Part shown: one piece after another, positions 32,050 to 39,940 of the stretch
Numbering within the stretch: the stretch's first letter is position 1
Layout: each line of letters begins with the position of its first letter
Origin: Mycobacterium sp. 1100029.7
GTDB lineage: Bacteria > Actinomycetota > Actinomycetes > Mycobacteriales > Mycobacteriaceae
NCBI RefSeq assembly: GCF_001665235.1
Contig: NZ_LZSC01000084.1
Span: 1-64,000 of the forward strand
Reading direction: 5' to 3'
Length of the DNA stretch: 64,000 nt
Made by a program: the position numbers and the translations under genes
The notes under the pieces: generated by a model
What the model was told of the DNA's origin: nothing
Databases searched by the model: none
The model's input: the letters and a program-made list of their open reading frames with translations, nothing else

Positions 32050-32856
32050 ATGAGCAACACGACGGCTCACACGGCAGACGCCGGATACGGCGCGCCGCGT
32101 AGCACTGACGGTTCACACCTGTCCCGGGCCGACTCGCCAAAAGCACGTCCGGGCTGGTTAAGTCGTTCGCTGTGGGCCGTCGTTGCCGTCCTTGGTGCCA
32201 TGACCTTTGCGGTGGGTCTGGCCACACCGGTCTCACTGGGTTACCCAGTGCGGCTGAGCGTCTTGGCAGCTAGCGTGGCAGCGGTCGGGCTATTGCCCAA
32301 CCAATCCGCGCGCGGCTGGATAGTGGTCGCATTCGCTGTGACGGGTTGTCTTGATTCAGTGGACGTCTGGATCAAAGCGGCCGAGACCGGCTGGGCGATT
32401 GCCGCGATCCTCGCGCTCAACTCGGCACAGTCCGTGGCAGCGGTGGGTGCATTGCTACACGACACGGCGACGTCGCGATCACCTGAAAACGCAGGTGTTT
32501 CGGACTATTCGGCTTACCTGCGCCTCGTCGAGACTTACCAGGCGTACGCGATGCAGTATCAGCAGTTGTACTCATCTCCCCAGAACACCGCGGCGCAAGC
32601 CCAGTCCGACGCGATCGCGACAACACACTCCGATGCCGCGCAGGACGCATTTGAGGCCCTCCAGGCCAGATACATCCGCAACGGCGCGGGCGGAGGTCTA
32701 CAGCAGTCGCGCAGCCAGGCTGGGCCACAGTCTGGCGCCCAAATGGCCGGTTCCGGAGTGCCGGCGGCGAACCATGTTGCCCCAGAATCACATCCGTACC
32801 GCCAGCACCAGCAGAACTCAGAGCAAGCGCCCTCGAGTAGGGCCGCCTCTAGCTAG
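32050..32856 (+). CDS. DUF5336-like four-helix membrane protein with Gln/Ser-rich tail
   Basis: 268 residues from the ATG at 32050 (ggggagcgg upstream). A short N-terminal tail precedes about four transmembrane helices between residues 40 and 145 (SLWAVVAVLGAMTFAVGLA; WAIAAILALNSAQSVAAVGA). A cytosolic tail with YQAYAMQYQQLYSSP is Gln/Ala/Ser-rich. This is the layout of the mycobacterial 34-kDa antigen family (Rv0954-like, DUF5336). Its place 70 bp after eccE suggests a role in the ESX machine, perhaps as an accessory membrane subunit. No motif proves this. Confidence 0.6.
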   Translation: MSNTTAHTADAGYGAPRSTDGSHLSRADSPKARPGWLSRSLWAVVAVLGAMTFAVGLATPVSLGYPVRLSVLAASVAAVGLLPNQSARGWIVVAFAVTGCLDSVDVWIKAAETGWAIAAILALNSAQSVAAVGALLHDTATSRSPENAGVSDYSAYLRLVETYQAYAMQYQQLYSSPQNTAAQAQSDAIATTHSDAAQDAFEALQARYIRNGAGGGLQQSRSQAGPQSGAQMAGSGVPAANHVAPESHPYRQHQQNSEQAPSSRAASS

Positions 32857-32910
32857 CGGTCACGTGGCAGGCCGCGATGAAGGTGGGCGCCAATACGCGG
32901 GAAACAAGCC

Positions 32911-33945
32911 TCACCTGTGATATTGCCGGCCGAATTCGTCAGCCATCGAAGCGGCCAGTTCCAGGTATTGGTTTCGCGTCCTGCGATTGAGCAGTTCCAG
33001 CGTGATCTCACCGCCCTCGGCGAGATGGTGATCGTAGGGAATGACGAAGGATGACCGCACGCGCCCCCGAAGATGCTGGCTCAACTGGTCGATATTGATC
33101 GGCATCGCACCGGGCCTGGCCGAACTCAACACCACTCTGGCATCGGGCACCAAACGCGCGTACCCGTGATGTCGCAGCCAGTCGAGCGTCGCCAACGCGC
33201 TGCGCGCAGAGTCAATTGCCGGAGACGCAACCACCACCAAGGCATCGGCGGCGTCGAGAACTCCGCGGGTGGCGGAATGCGTCAGACCTGTGCCGCAGTC
33301 GGCAAGGATGATGTTGTAGAAACGGTCTAGAATTTGGTGCACTGCCCGGTAGTCATCTTCGGAAAAAGCTTCTGAGACAGCCGGATCCCGCTCGGAAGCC
33401 AGAATCTCCAGTCGGCTGGGACTTTGCGACGTGTGCCGGCGCATCTCGGGATAGCGAAGGATTTCGCCCTCCGTCAGCAGATTGCGTACCGTGGAGCGGG
33501 TCTGATTCGGACCCCGCTGCGCCAGTGTCCCGAAGTCAGGGTTGGCGTCGACAGCGATCACGCGGTCACCGCGCAACGACGCGAACGTGGCACCCAAACC
33601 GAACGTAGTCGTGGTCTTACCCACCCCGCCTTTGAGTGACAGCACGGCGATACTGTACGAGCCTCTTACCGGTTGGTTGGCGCGATCGGCTAGTAACTTC
33701 CAGTCTGCTTCTGCCGACGACTCGCCCAGGTTCAGTTTGCCACCGGTAATGCGGTGCAACCCTTTTCGCCAGCCATGGCGTGGAACTGCCTTGGCCGGAC
33801 GCACCAAGCCGAGTTCGTCGGCGGGCGGCGCGCTGACCCGGTGCGCCCATGCCGGTTCGCCCGGCACTGAGGTGGTGAACTCGGTGTCGGCCACTGCGTG
33901 ACGCCCTACCAACGCAGCGCCGGCGATTTCATCTCGATCGACCAC
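32911..33945 (-). CDS. EspI-like ParA/MinD-family ATPase, copy 2
   Basis: 344 residues; a shorter paralogue of the 18757-20223 ATPase without the long Pro-rich N-terminus. Walker A KGGVGKTTT with Lys110, then AVDANPDFGTL, LEILASERDPAVSE and IILADCGTGL, all shared with copy 1 in the same order, as is the ending (LLNRRTRNQYLELAASMADE). It lies 15 bp downstream of eccA on the same strand, so the two probably form an operon. Two EspI-like ATPases in one ESX locus suggest a heterodimer or two control points. Confidence 0.85.
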   Translation of the reverse strand: MVDRDEIAGAALVGRHAVADTEFTTSVPGEPAWAHRVSAPPADELGLVRPAKAVPRHGWRKGLHRITGGKLNLGESSAEADWKLLADRANQPVRGSYSIAVLSLKGGVGKTTTTFGLGATFASLRGDRVIAVDANPDFGTLAQRGPNQTRSTVRNLLTEGEILRYPEMRRHTSQSPSRLEILASERDPAVSEAFSEDDYRAVHQILDRFYNIILADCGTGLTHSATRGVLDAADALVVVASPAIDSARSALATLDWLRHHGYARLVPDARVVLSSARPGAMPINIDQLSQHLRGRVRSSFVIPYDHHLAEGGEITLELLNRRTRNQYLELAASMADEFGRQYHR

Positions 33946-33960
33946 GGCCCCTCCTCGTCG

Positions 33961-35772
33961 CTAACCCAGATTCAGCGTCTGCAGGATGCCGCTTAACGCT
34001 GCTTTCATGTCGCTTCCCTCGATGCGCATCAACACGTCCTCGTCGAAACCAGGTGAGGCAATGTCGGGGCCCTCGGTGAGACGGTAGGCTCGCTCTTCCT
34101 CAGCCATCTCGATCGCGTTACGCACAAACCGCCCGTTACCGGCGAGATCGATACTCTTGCGGACGTTTCCGTCGTGATCGGTCGATTCTTCGGCACACAG
34201 TCGTGTGCACACGCTCACCAGTTCGTCGTAAGCGACCGGTGACAATTCAGAATCACGGGCCTTGGCGATGAGCCGCCCGATGTCGCCGAGCTCGGACGGG
34301 CTGTAGGACGGGAAGCGAATCCGTTTGGTGAATCGGGACGCGAGGCCCTCGTTGGCCGAGAGGAACCGGTCGATCTCGGCATCGTATCCGGCGATGATCA
34401 CGACCAGCCGGTCGCGATCATCTTCCATGCGGGCCAGTAGGGTGTCGACCGCCTCACGACCGAAAGCGTCTCCGCCCGACAGGCCGGTTTGAATCAGCGT
34501 GTAGGCCTCGTCGATGAATAGCACACCGCCCATAGCGGTGTCTATCAACGCGCTCGTCTTGATCGCGGTACTACCCAGGTGTTGACCTACGAAGTCCTGC
34601 CGCTTCGCTTCGACGACGTTCAGCGATTCCAGAAGCCCAAGGCCGCAATAGGTTTTGGCTACCACACGAGCGATGGTGGTCTTACCGGTTCCGGGCGGAC
34701 CGGTGAACGCCAGATGCAGGCTGCGCGAAGCCGAGCTCAACCCCTTGTCTTCGCGCATCTTCGCCAGTTGTACCGCGGACCGGAGTTTGGCCACCTGCAA
34801 TTTGACTTCCGTTAGCCCGACCTGGCGATCGAGTTCCTGCTGCGCGGCGCGCAGGTGCTCGTTACTGCGTTGGGTAAGCGCATCCGCCTCGCGTCCCGCG
34901 TTCGTCACCGCGGTACTCGGGTCCCATTTGTCGGTGCGAGAGTCGATGACTTCCTTGGTTGTCACGACGAGACGGTACTTCGGATCTCGCAGGGCCGAGT
35001 AGTTGGCTTCGAATCCCGGTTCCTCGCTGTAGATTCGCTCGAAGATCTTGCGGGCGTCGGCTTCGTTGCCCATCTCGCGAAGGGTGAGTCCCTTGGTGAA
35101 TTCGGCGGCGCGGCGAGCCGCCGGGATCGGACCGTCGAGTGCCTGGTCGAGCCGACGCAGCCCTTCACCGAACAGTCCCATCTGCGAACAGGCGGAGCCC
35201 ACCATCAGGTGCGCACCCGCCGTGATGTACTCATCGGTGAATGACGCCGAATTTGCCAGCGCCGTAAGCACGTCAGGCCAGCGTTGTGTCGTGAAATGCA
35301 GGATGCCGCGAATGTAGGCGCAAACCTCCTCGGTCGCGATGTCGCCCAGTGCCGCGTCTGATGTGCCGATTTCGTCGAGTGTGCGCTCGGCCTCGTCGTA
35401 GTCCTGACCCTGAATCAGGCTGGAGACGTATGCCAGCCGAACTTCGGTCAGCGAACTCAAGGTGTAGTCCACGTAAAGGCCGGTCTCGAAACGGCCGCAG
35501 AGCGCACGTGGCGCCAGCCCTAATCGTCGCTGCTCACGGCCCAGCATCCTGCTGGTGCGGAATAGATGATGAATGACTTCGGCCGTAGTCTCTCCGGTGG
35601 CGGCTCGCCCGAGCCAGGCGTCACACATGTACGGGTCGTATTCGGTCGCTCGTTTGAATGCCAATGTCGCGTAATGAAGGTCGCGTTCGACTTCCAGGCC
35701 ATCGATCGGGATGCCCAAGGAGAGCACCCCCGCATCGAAGACACGCTGCGCGTTCCTGTTACCACCATTCAT
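33961..35772 (-). CDS. eccA: Cytosolic AAA+ ATPase EccA
   Basis: 603 residues. The N-terminal half (1-280) is TPR-like helical repeats. The C-terminal half is a CbxX/CfqX-type AAA+ domain with Walker A GPPGTGKTT (Lys364), Walker B VLFIDEAY (Asp421, Glu422) and sensor region LVVIIAGYDAEIDRF. EccA helps release EspG-type chaperones from substrates, consistent with the EspG-like gene in the island. Divergent from the espD-like gene over 153 bp. Confidence 0.95.
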   Translation of the reverse strand: MNGGNRNAQRVFDAGVLSLGIPIDGLEVERDLHYATLAFKRATEYDPYMCDAWLGRAATGETTAEVIHHLFRTSRMLGREQRRLGLAPRALCGRFETGLYVDYTLSSLTEVRLAYVSSLIQGQDYDEAERTLDEIGTSDAALGDIATEEVCAYIRGILHFTTQRWPDVLTALANSASFTDEYITAGAHLMVGSACSQMGLFGEGLRRLDQALDGPIPAARRAAEFTKGLTLREMGNEADARKIFERIYSEEPGFEANYSALRDPKYRLVVTTKEVIDSRTDKWDPSTAVTNAGREADALTQRSNEHLRAAQQELDRQVGLTEVKLQVAKLRSAVQLAKMREDKGLSSASRSLHLAFTGPPGTGKTTIARVVAKTYCGLGLLESLNVVEAKRQDFVGQHLGSTAIKTSALIDTAMGGVLFIDEAYTLIQTGLSGGDAFGREAVDTLLARMEDDRDRLVVIIAGYDAEIDRFLSANEGLASRFTKRIRFPSYSPSELGDIGRLIAKARDSELSPVAYDELVSVCTRLCAEESTDHDGNVRKSIDLAGNGRFVRNAIEMAEEERAYRLTEGPDIASPGFDEDVLMRIEGSDMKAALSGILQTLNLG

Positions 35773-35925
35773 CGGTGCCCCAACTCCCTTTCGTTCTGCC
35801 TCAGTTCGGGGAACGGTGACACAGGTCGCGCGTCTACGTTTGCCGGACAGATGACTACAGCAGGGTCGACTGCGATTGTACTAAGCTGTGAGGCAGAGGT
35901 TTTCGAAGCTCTGGCGAGGACAACC
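35773..35925. promoter_or_regulatory. Divergent eccA / espD-like intergenic region
   Basis: 153 bases between the divergent starts. A tactaa at about 35877-35882 could be a -10 for the plus-strand pair, but no good -35 accompanies it. A gagga at about 35916 serves as ribosome binding site for the ATG at 35926. Confidence 0.3.
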
Positions 35926-36249
35926 ATGATGTACGGATCACTGAGTTCCCCGAACGGGCGGATCGTGGTTCGAACGACCGAACGTGGACTGCCCACGGGG
36001 CTGGAGCTCGACCAACGTGAGCTATCAAGACCGCCAATGCAATTGGCTCGAGACATTCTTTTGCTGTGTCAGCTCTCGGCCCAGCGTATGCAGGTCGCAC
36101 GCCGTCGCGACCTGGTTGCTCGCGGCTTCAACCCGGCTGCCATCCGTAGCCTTGCGCTCAGCACCGAGGACGCCTTGGCCGCAACCGAGGCGGCGCTGAG
36201 AGGCGAAGACTCCGACGGCGCTCCAGATACGTGGATGACCCCGATTTGA
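35926..36249 (+). CDS. EspD-like small protein (DUF2694-type)
   Basis: 107 residues from tandem ATG codons at 35926/35929. The segment GRIVVRTTERGLPTGLELDQ followed by LARDILLLCQLSAQRMQVAR has the EspD pattern of a strand pair and then a long helix at matching spacing. EspD stabilises EspA/EspC in ESX-1. An open frame continues upstream, but the gagga site favours this start. Its end overlaps the next gene by 19 bp, indicating translational coupling with the YbaB-like protein. Confidence 0.55.
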   Translation: MMYGSLSSPNGRIVVRTTERGLPTGLELDQRELSRPPMQLARDILLLCQLSAQRMQVARRRDLVARGFNPAAIRSLALSTEDALAATEAALRGEDSDGAPDTWMTPI

Positions 36250-36614
36250 CAGGCGGACTTGCGGATTCATTGATCGCTCGGATCGAGAAGCAGCGCGATC
36301 TGATCCAGGCGATGGACCAGCAATGCAGGGGTATCTCGGTGCGCGTCACGAGCCCGTGCAAGACGGTCAGCGTCGAGGTGGACGGCATGGGCGCGATGAC
36401 CGAGTTGTGGCTGGGAGATAGCGCCTACCGCAAGGGACCTGAAGCGCTCGCCAAGCTGATCGTCGATACCGCTCATGTGGCTGCTAAGACAGCTGCGGAT
36501 CGGGCGGCGTATTTGATCAAGGAATTCACCGAGCGGATGACCAGGCTGCAGCAGTCGCCGCTCACCCGAAGCGACGGCACGACTTTTCAGCCCGGCCCAT
36601 CGCGAGGTGGCTAG
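36231..36614 (+). CDS. YbaB/EbfC-like protein (EspL-type), second copy
   Basis: 127 residues from a GTG at 36231 that lies inside the end of the espD-like gene. ISVRVTSPCKTVSVEVDGMG followed by a MTELWLGDSAYRKGP element and a long C-terminal helix (IVDTAHVAAKTAADRAAYLI) is the YbaB/EbfC layout. Together with the 2771 gene, the island encodes two such proteins. It closes the ESX island: the stop is 19 bp from the convergent ctpC stop. Confidence 0.65.
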   Translation: MDDPDLTGGLADSLIARIEKQRDLIQAMDQQCRGISVRVTSPCKTVSVEVDGMGAMTELWLGDSAYRKGPEALAKLIVDTAHVAAKTAADRAAYLIKEFTERMTRLQQSPLTRSDGTTFQPGPSRGG

Positions 36615-36633
36615 GACGCCGCCATGTCCACCG

Positions 36634-38814
36634 TCACCGCACTCCGTCCAGCTGATAGCGGATCAGCCGCGAACTGTTGGCCACCACCGCAACCGACGAG
36701 GCGTTGTGCAGGATCGCGGCCAGCACGGGGGACAGGGCGCCCCCGGCGCCGATGAGCAGTCCGGCGGCGTTGACGGCGATCGACATGCCGTAGTTCTGCT
36801 GGATCACGTCGACGGCGCGGGCGCCCAGGTCGCGGACATCGAGCAGCCGGTGCAGATCGTCGTTGGCCAGCGCCACGTCGGCGGTCTCGACGGCGACATC
36901 GGTGCCCGCCAACCCCATCGCGATCCCGATGTCGGCCGCTGCCAGGGCCGGCGCGTCGTTGATGCCGTCGCCGACCATACCGACGACGTATCCCTCGGCC
37001 TGCAGCTCGCGCACCACCTCGAGCTTGTCCTCGGGCATCACCTCGGCGCGCCACTCGTCGATCCCCAGCTCGTCGGCGACCACCTGTGCGATGTCCGGGT
37101 GGTCACCGGTGAGCATCACGATGCGGCGGATTCCGTTGGCCCGCAATTTGTTCAGAACTTCGGCGGCCTCCGGACGAACTTCGTCGCGCAGGCTGATCAA
37201 CCCGACCAGCGTCTGATCCACCGCCAGCAGCAGCGGCGTCTCGGCCTGCTGCCGCAGTTTGTCGACCCACTGCTTGGCCTTCTTCGACACCTTGACCTTC
37301 TCCGACTGCAGCAGCGACGGGCTGCCCAGCAGCAGGGTGCGGCCGTCGGCCCAGGTCCGCATGCCCAGACCGACCAACACCTCGCACTCCTCGTGCGGCG
37401 GGATGCTGATGTGCCGCTCCTCGGTGGAGCGGATGACCGCCTCGGCCAACGGATGCCTCGAATGGATCTCCGAGCTGGCGGCATACGCCAGCACCTGTTC
37501 GGGTTCCCAATCCTTGTGCATGGCAACAATATTCGTGACCACCGGTCGCCCCACGGTCAGCGTTCCGGTCTTGTCGAACACAATCGCGTCCACCCGGCCC
37601 GCCTGCTCGAGATGCGAGCCGCCCTTGATCAGGATGCCGCGGCGGGCGCCGTTGCCGATTGCGGCACTGATCGCGGTGGGAGTGGCCAGGCCCACCGCGC
37701 AGGGGCAGGCGATCAGCAGCATGGTCATTGCGCGACGGACGTCACCGGTGACCGCTAGCGTGATCGCCGAAACGATGAACGAGGTGGGCACGAAACGGCG
37801 CGAGAAGTTTTCGCCGACCGTCTGGATGGGCGCCCGGTCGTGTTGTGCTTCCTCGACGCGGCTGATGATCCGCCCGATCGTGGTCTGGCTGCCGACGGCC
37901 TGCGCGCGCACCACGACCCGACCGCGCACCACGACCGAACCCGCGTGCACGCGATCGCCCACGCCGACGCTGACCGGAAGGTTCTCGCCGGTGATCGCGG
38001 ACTGGTTGACGACGGCCTCGCCGGCCACCACGTCGCCGTCCACCGGGATGGCCACGTGATCGTGCACCACCACCTCGTCGCCGATCTCGACACTGTCGAT
38101 CGGGACCTGGACCTCGGTGCCGTTCACGCGGATCCACGCCGTGTCCTGGCTGCCGCGTAACAGCTCCGAGATGGCGCGGCGGGTGCGCCGCAACGTCAGA
38201 TCCTGAAGGTACTCACCGATGTTGAGCAGCCACAGCACCGTGAGCGCCACGACGTTCTCGCGCAGAATCAGGCTCGCGACGGTGGCCGCGGAGACCAGCG
38301 CATCCGTGCCGGCTTTGCCGGACCGCAGCGAGCTCAGCGCGCCACGCAGGAACGGGTAGCCGGTGAATACTGTGACACCGGTGGCGACCACTCGACCACT
38401 CGGTCCGAGCAATGGTGGCCGGGCGAACACGTAGCGGCGGATCCCGAGCAGGCCCAATGCCAGGCCGCCGATCACCATGCGCAGCACATCGGAGTTGCGG
38501 ATCTCTGACGAGTTCGGGGAGCGCGCCGGAATAAGCTCGGCGGCAACATGTTCGGCCTCGCCGATGGCTGTCAGGATCGCGGCGCTATCGCACCGGCGCG
38601 GCGAATACCAGACGACGACCGATCCGGTGCGCGGGTAGGCGTGCACGGCACGCACCCCTGTCTGTCTGGTGACGGCCTCTTCGATCGCGACGGCCCGACG
38701 CGAGTCGGCGCGCACCCACGGGACCGATACCCGGATCCGGCCGGCGGCATCCGAAACGACAAGAAGGGAAGGGGCTTCGGTGGTTGCGACGTGTTCAACG
38801 ATCGCGAGGCTCAT
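36634..38814 (-). CDS. ctpC: P1B-type metal-exporting ATPase CtpC
   Basis: 726 residues. An N-terminal ferredoxin-like metal domain without a CxxC pair (1-95) precedes eight membrane helices. The transport motif is CPCAVGLATP (Cys370-Pro-Cys372). The phosphorylation site is Asp414 in DKTGTLT, with the hinge GDGINDAPALAAADIG later. CtpC in M. tuberculosis protects against zinc and has also been linked to manganese. It is 9 bp downstream of the pacL1-like gene on the same strand, as in M. tuberculosis. It marks the start of the conserved core to the right of the ESX island. Confidence 0.95.
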   Translation of the reverse strand: MSLAIVEHVATTEAPSLLVVSDAAGRIRVSVPWVRADSRRAVAIEEAVTRQTGVRAVHAYPRTGSVVVWYSPRRCDSAAILTAIGEAEHVAAELIPARSPNSSEIRNSDVLRMVIGGLALGLLGIRRYVFARPPLLGPSGRVVATGVTVFTGYPFLRGALSSLRSGKAGTDALVSAATVASLILRENVVALTVLWLLNIGEYLQDLTLRRTRRAISELLRGSQDTAWIRVNGTEVQVPIDSVEIGDEVVVHDHVAIPVDGDVVAGEAVVNQSAITGENLPVSVGVGDRVHAGSVVVRGRVVVRAQAVGSQTTIGRIISRVEEAQHDRAPIQTVGENFSRRFVPTSFIVSAITLAVTGDVRRAMTMLLIACPCAVGLATPTAISAAIGNGARRGILIKGGSHLEQAGRVDAIVFDKTGTLTVGRPVVTNIVAMHKDWEPEQVLAYAASSEIHSRHPLAEAVIRSTEERHISIPPHEECEVLVGLGMRTWADGRTLLLGSPSLLQSEKVKVSKKAKQWVDKLRQQAETPLLLAVDQTLVGLISLRDEVRPEAAEVLNKLRANGIRRIVMLTGDHPDIAQVVADELGIDEWRAEVMPEDKLEVVRELQAEGYVVGMVGDGINDAPALAAADIGIAMGLAGTDVAVETADVALANDDLHRLLDVRDLGARAVDVIQQNYGMSIAVNAAGLLIGAGGALSPVLAAILHNASSVAVVANSSRLIRYQLDGVR

Positions 38815-38823
38815 GACGAGCGA

Positions 38824-39105
38824 TCAGTGCTCGTGGTCGTGGGTGTCGCCGATGGTCGGGGTGGGTGCTTCCTCGCCGATGCGTTCGCGAGCCTCGGCCA
38901 CCACGTCGGCGAGTCGCAGGCGCGCCGACTCCGCAGCCGTCTCCGCCTTGCGGGTGCCGCGTAGTCCGAGTTCCGCGGTCGCCACCGCGGTCTGGTGCAG
39001 CGGTGCCTTGGCGACGGCCTTCCGGACTACCTCGTAGGCCGTCACTCCGACCAAGCCCGTGAACACCGTTCCTGCCGCTTTTGCCAACAGCCCGTACGCC
39101 GCCAT
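38824..39105 (-). CDS. pacL1: PacL1-like metal chaperone of CtpC (DUF1490)
   Basis: 93 residues from the ATG at 39105, chosen for the ggaagg about 8 bases upstream; an in-frame GTG lies 7 codons earlier. A hydrophobic helix (LLAKAAGTVFTGLVGVTAYEV) precedes an Ala/Arg/Glu-rich helix (LRGTRKAETAAESARL) and the C-terminal metal-binding tail GDTHDHEH. PacL1 (Rv3269) stabilises CtpC in membrane patches and binds zinc through this tail. Confidence 0.9.
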   Translation of the reverse strand: MAAYGLLAKAAGTVFTGLVGVTAYEVVRKAVAKAPLHQTAVATAELGLRGTRKAETAAESARLRLADVVAEARERIGEEAPTPTIGDTHDHEH

Positions 39106-39223
39106 CGCCCGACCTTCCTTCACCACCTAGTTGCTAATGATAATCGTTATCGACAACGTTACCGTGCTGTCCAAACTATGCTCGCACGAAATTAACATTG
39201 ATGTATTGCGATATCAATATGGT
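39106..39223. promoter_or_regulatory. AT-rich promoter region of pacL1-ctpC with Fur/Zur-like and second inverted repeat
   Basis: 118 bases, distinctly AT-rich. tgataatcgttatcg (39138-39152) is a near-perfect palindrome around a central C, close to Fur/Zur-type boxes. A second inverted repeat, attgat - 10 bp - atcaat (39197-39218), resembles operators of ArsR/SmtB-type regulators. The operon encodes a zinc efflux system, so metal control is expected. The specific regulators are inference. Confidence 0.55.
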
Positions 39224-39940
39224 TTAGAGGACGCGGGTGACCTTCTCGGTCTCCACGCGGCGCGCCAGCGCCGCCGGATCGGGGTTGGCCACCTGTACCA
39301 GCGAGGCGCCGACGGCCATGATTGCCAGCAGGCCGTCGACCAACTCCGTGGGTCCAGGCCACGCGGCGCTGGAAAGCACGCGGTCGCTGGGCGTCAAACC
39401 CCTTGTAGCGGCAGATCTTTCGCACTCAGCGAGAATCTCGGCGACGGAGCGGCCGGCCAGCGCAGCGCCGGGATGGCGTTCGGCGACGATCTGGTCACCG
39501 TGCACCCGCACGGCGGTGGCGTAATCGGTGACACCGATCGGCAGATCGGGGACCGGGCGGCCGAACGGATCCAGCGACAACACCGCGACCTCGCCGCCTG
39601 CCACCGCGTCGTCGGCCTCGTCCAGCCGGTCGGGGATGCACAGCGCGATATCGGCCGCACCGTCGAGCACCGCCTCGGCGCCGATCCACCACACCCCGAA
39701 CAGGACCGCGGCGGTTTGCCAATGCGCCGGCAGCAGGATCCGCACGCGACTGTCCGGCCCCGCGCCCATTTCGTCACGTAACAGGTTGCCGGTTTTGGCT
39801 GCCCAGTTGGCCAGAGTCACCGCGGAGAGCTCGATGCGCTCACCGGTTGTGTCGTCGTAATAGGTGATGCGCGGACCGACCGGGTCGGCCCGCAGCATCG
39901 GATCGAGGATCGCCCCGGACAACGTGGTCAGTTGATGCAC
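39224..39940 (-). CDS. TIGR03089 family protein (Rv3268-like)
   Basis: 238 residues. It resembles a fragment of an AMP-binding (acyl-CoA synthetase) fold: TGERIELSAVTLANWAAKTG near the N-terminus and DSRVRILLPAHWQTAAVLFG, where long enzymes have their early core. There is no adenylation signature and no C-terminal subdomain, so it is probably not catalytic. Function unknown. It overlaps the lcp1 stop by 13 bp on the same strand, as in M. tuberculosis. Confidence 0.8.
   Translation of the reverse strand: MHQLTTLSGAILDPMLRADPVGPRITYYDDTTGERIELSAVTLANWAAKTGNLLRDEMGAGPDSRVRILLPAHWQTAAVLFGVWWIGAEAVLDGAADIALCIPDRLDEADDAVAGGEVAVLSLDPFGRPVPDLPIGVTDYATAVRVHGDQIVAERHPGAALAGRSVAEILAECERSAATRGLTPSDRVLSSAAWPGPTELVDGLLAIMAVGASLVQVANPDPAALARRVETEKVTRVL

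Noticed and set aside
36607..37758. Plus-strand open frame of 383 codons opposite ctpC
   Set aside because: Gln/His/Arg-rich antisense shadow; ctpC on the other strand is unmistakable.
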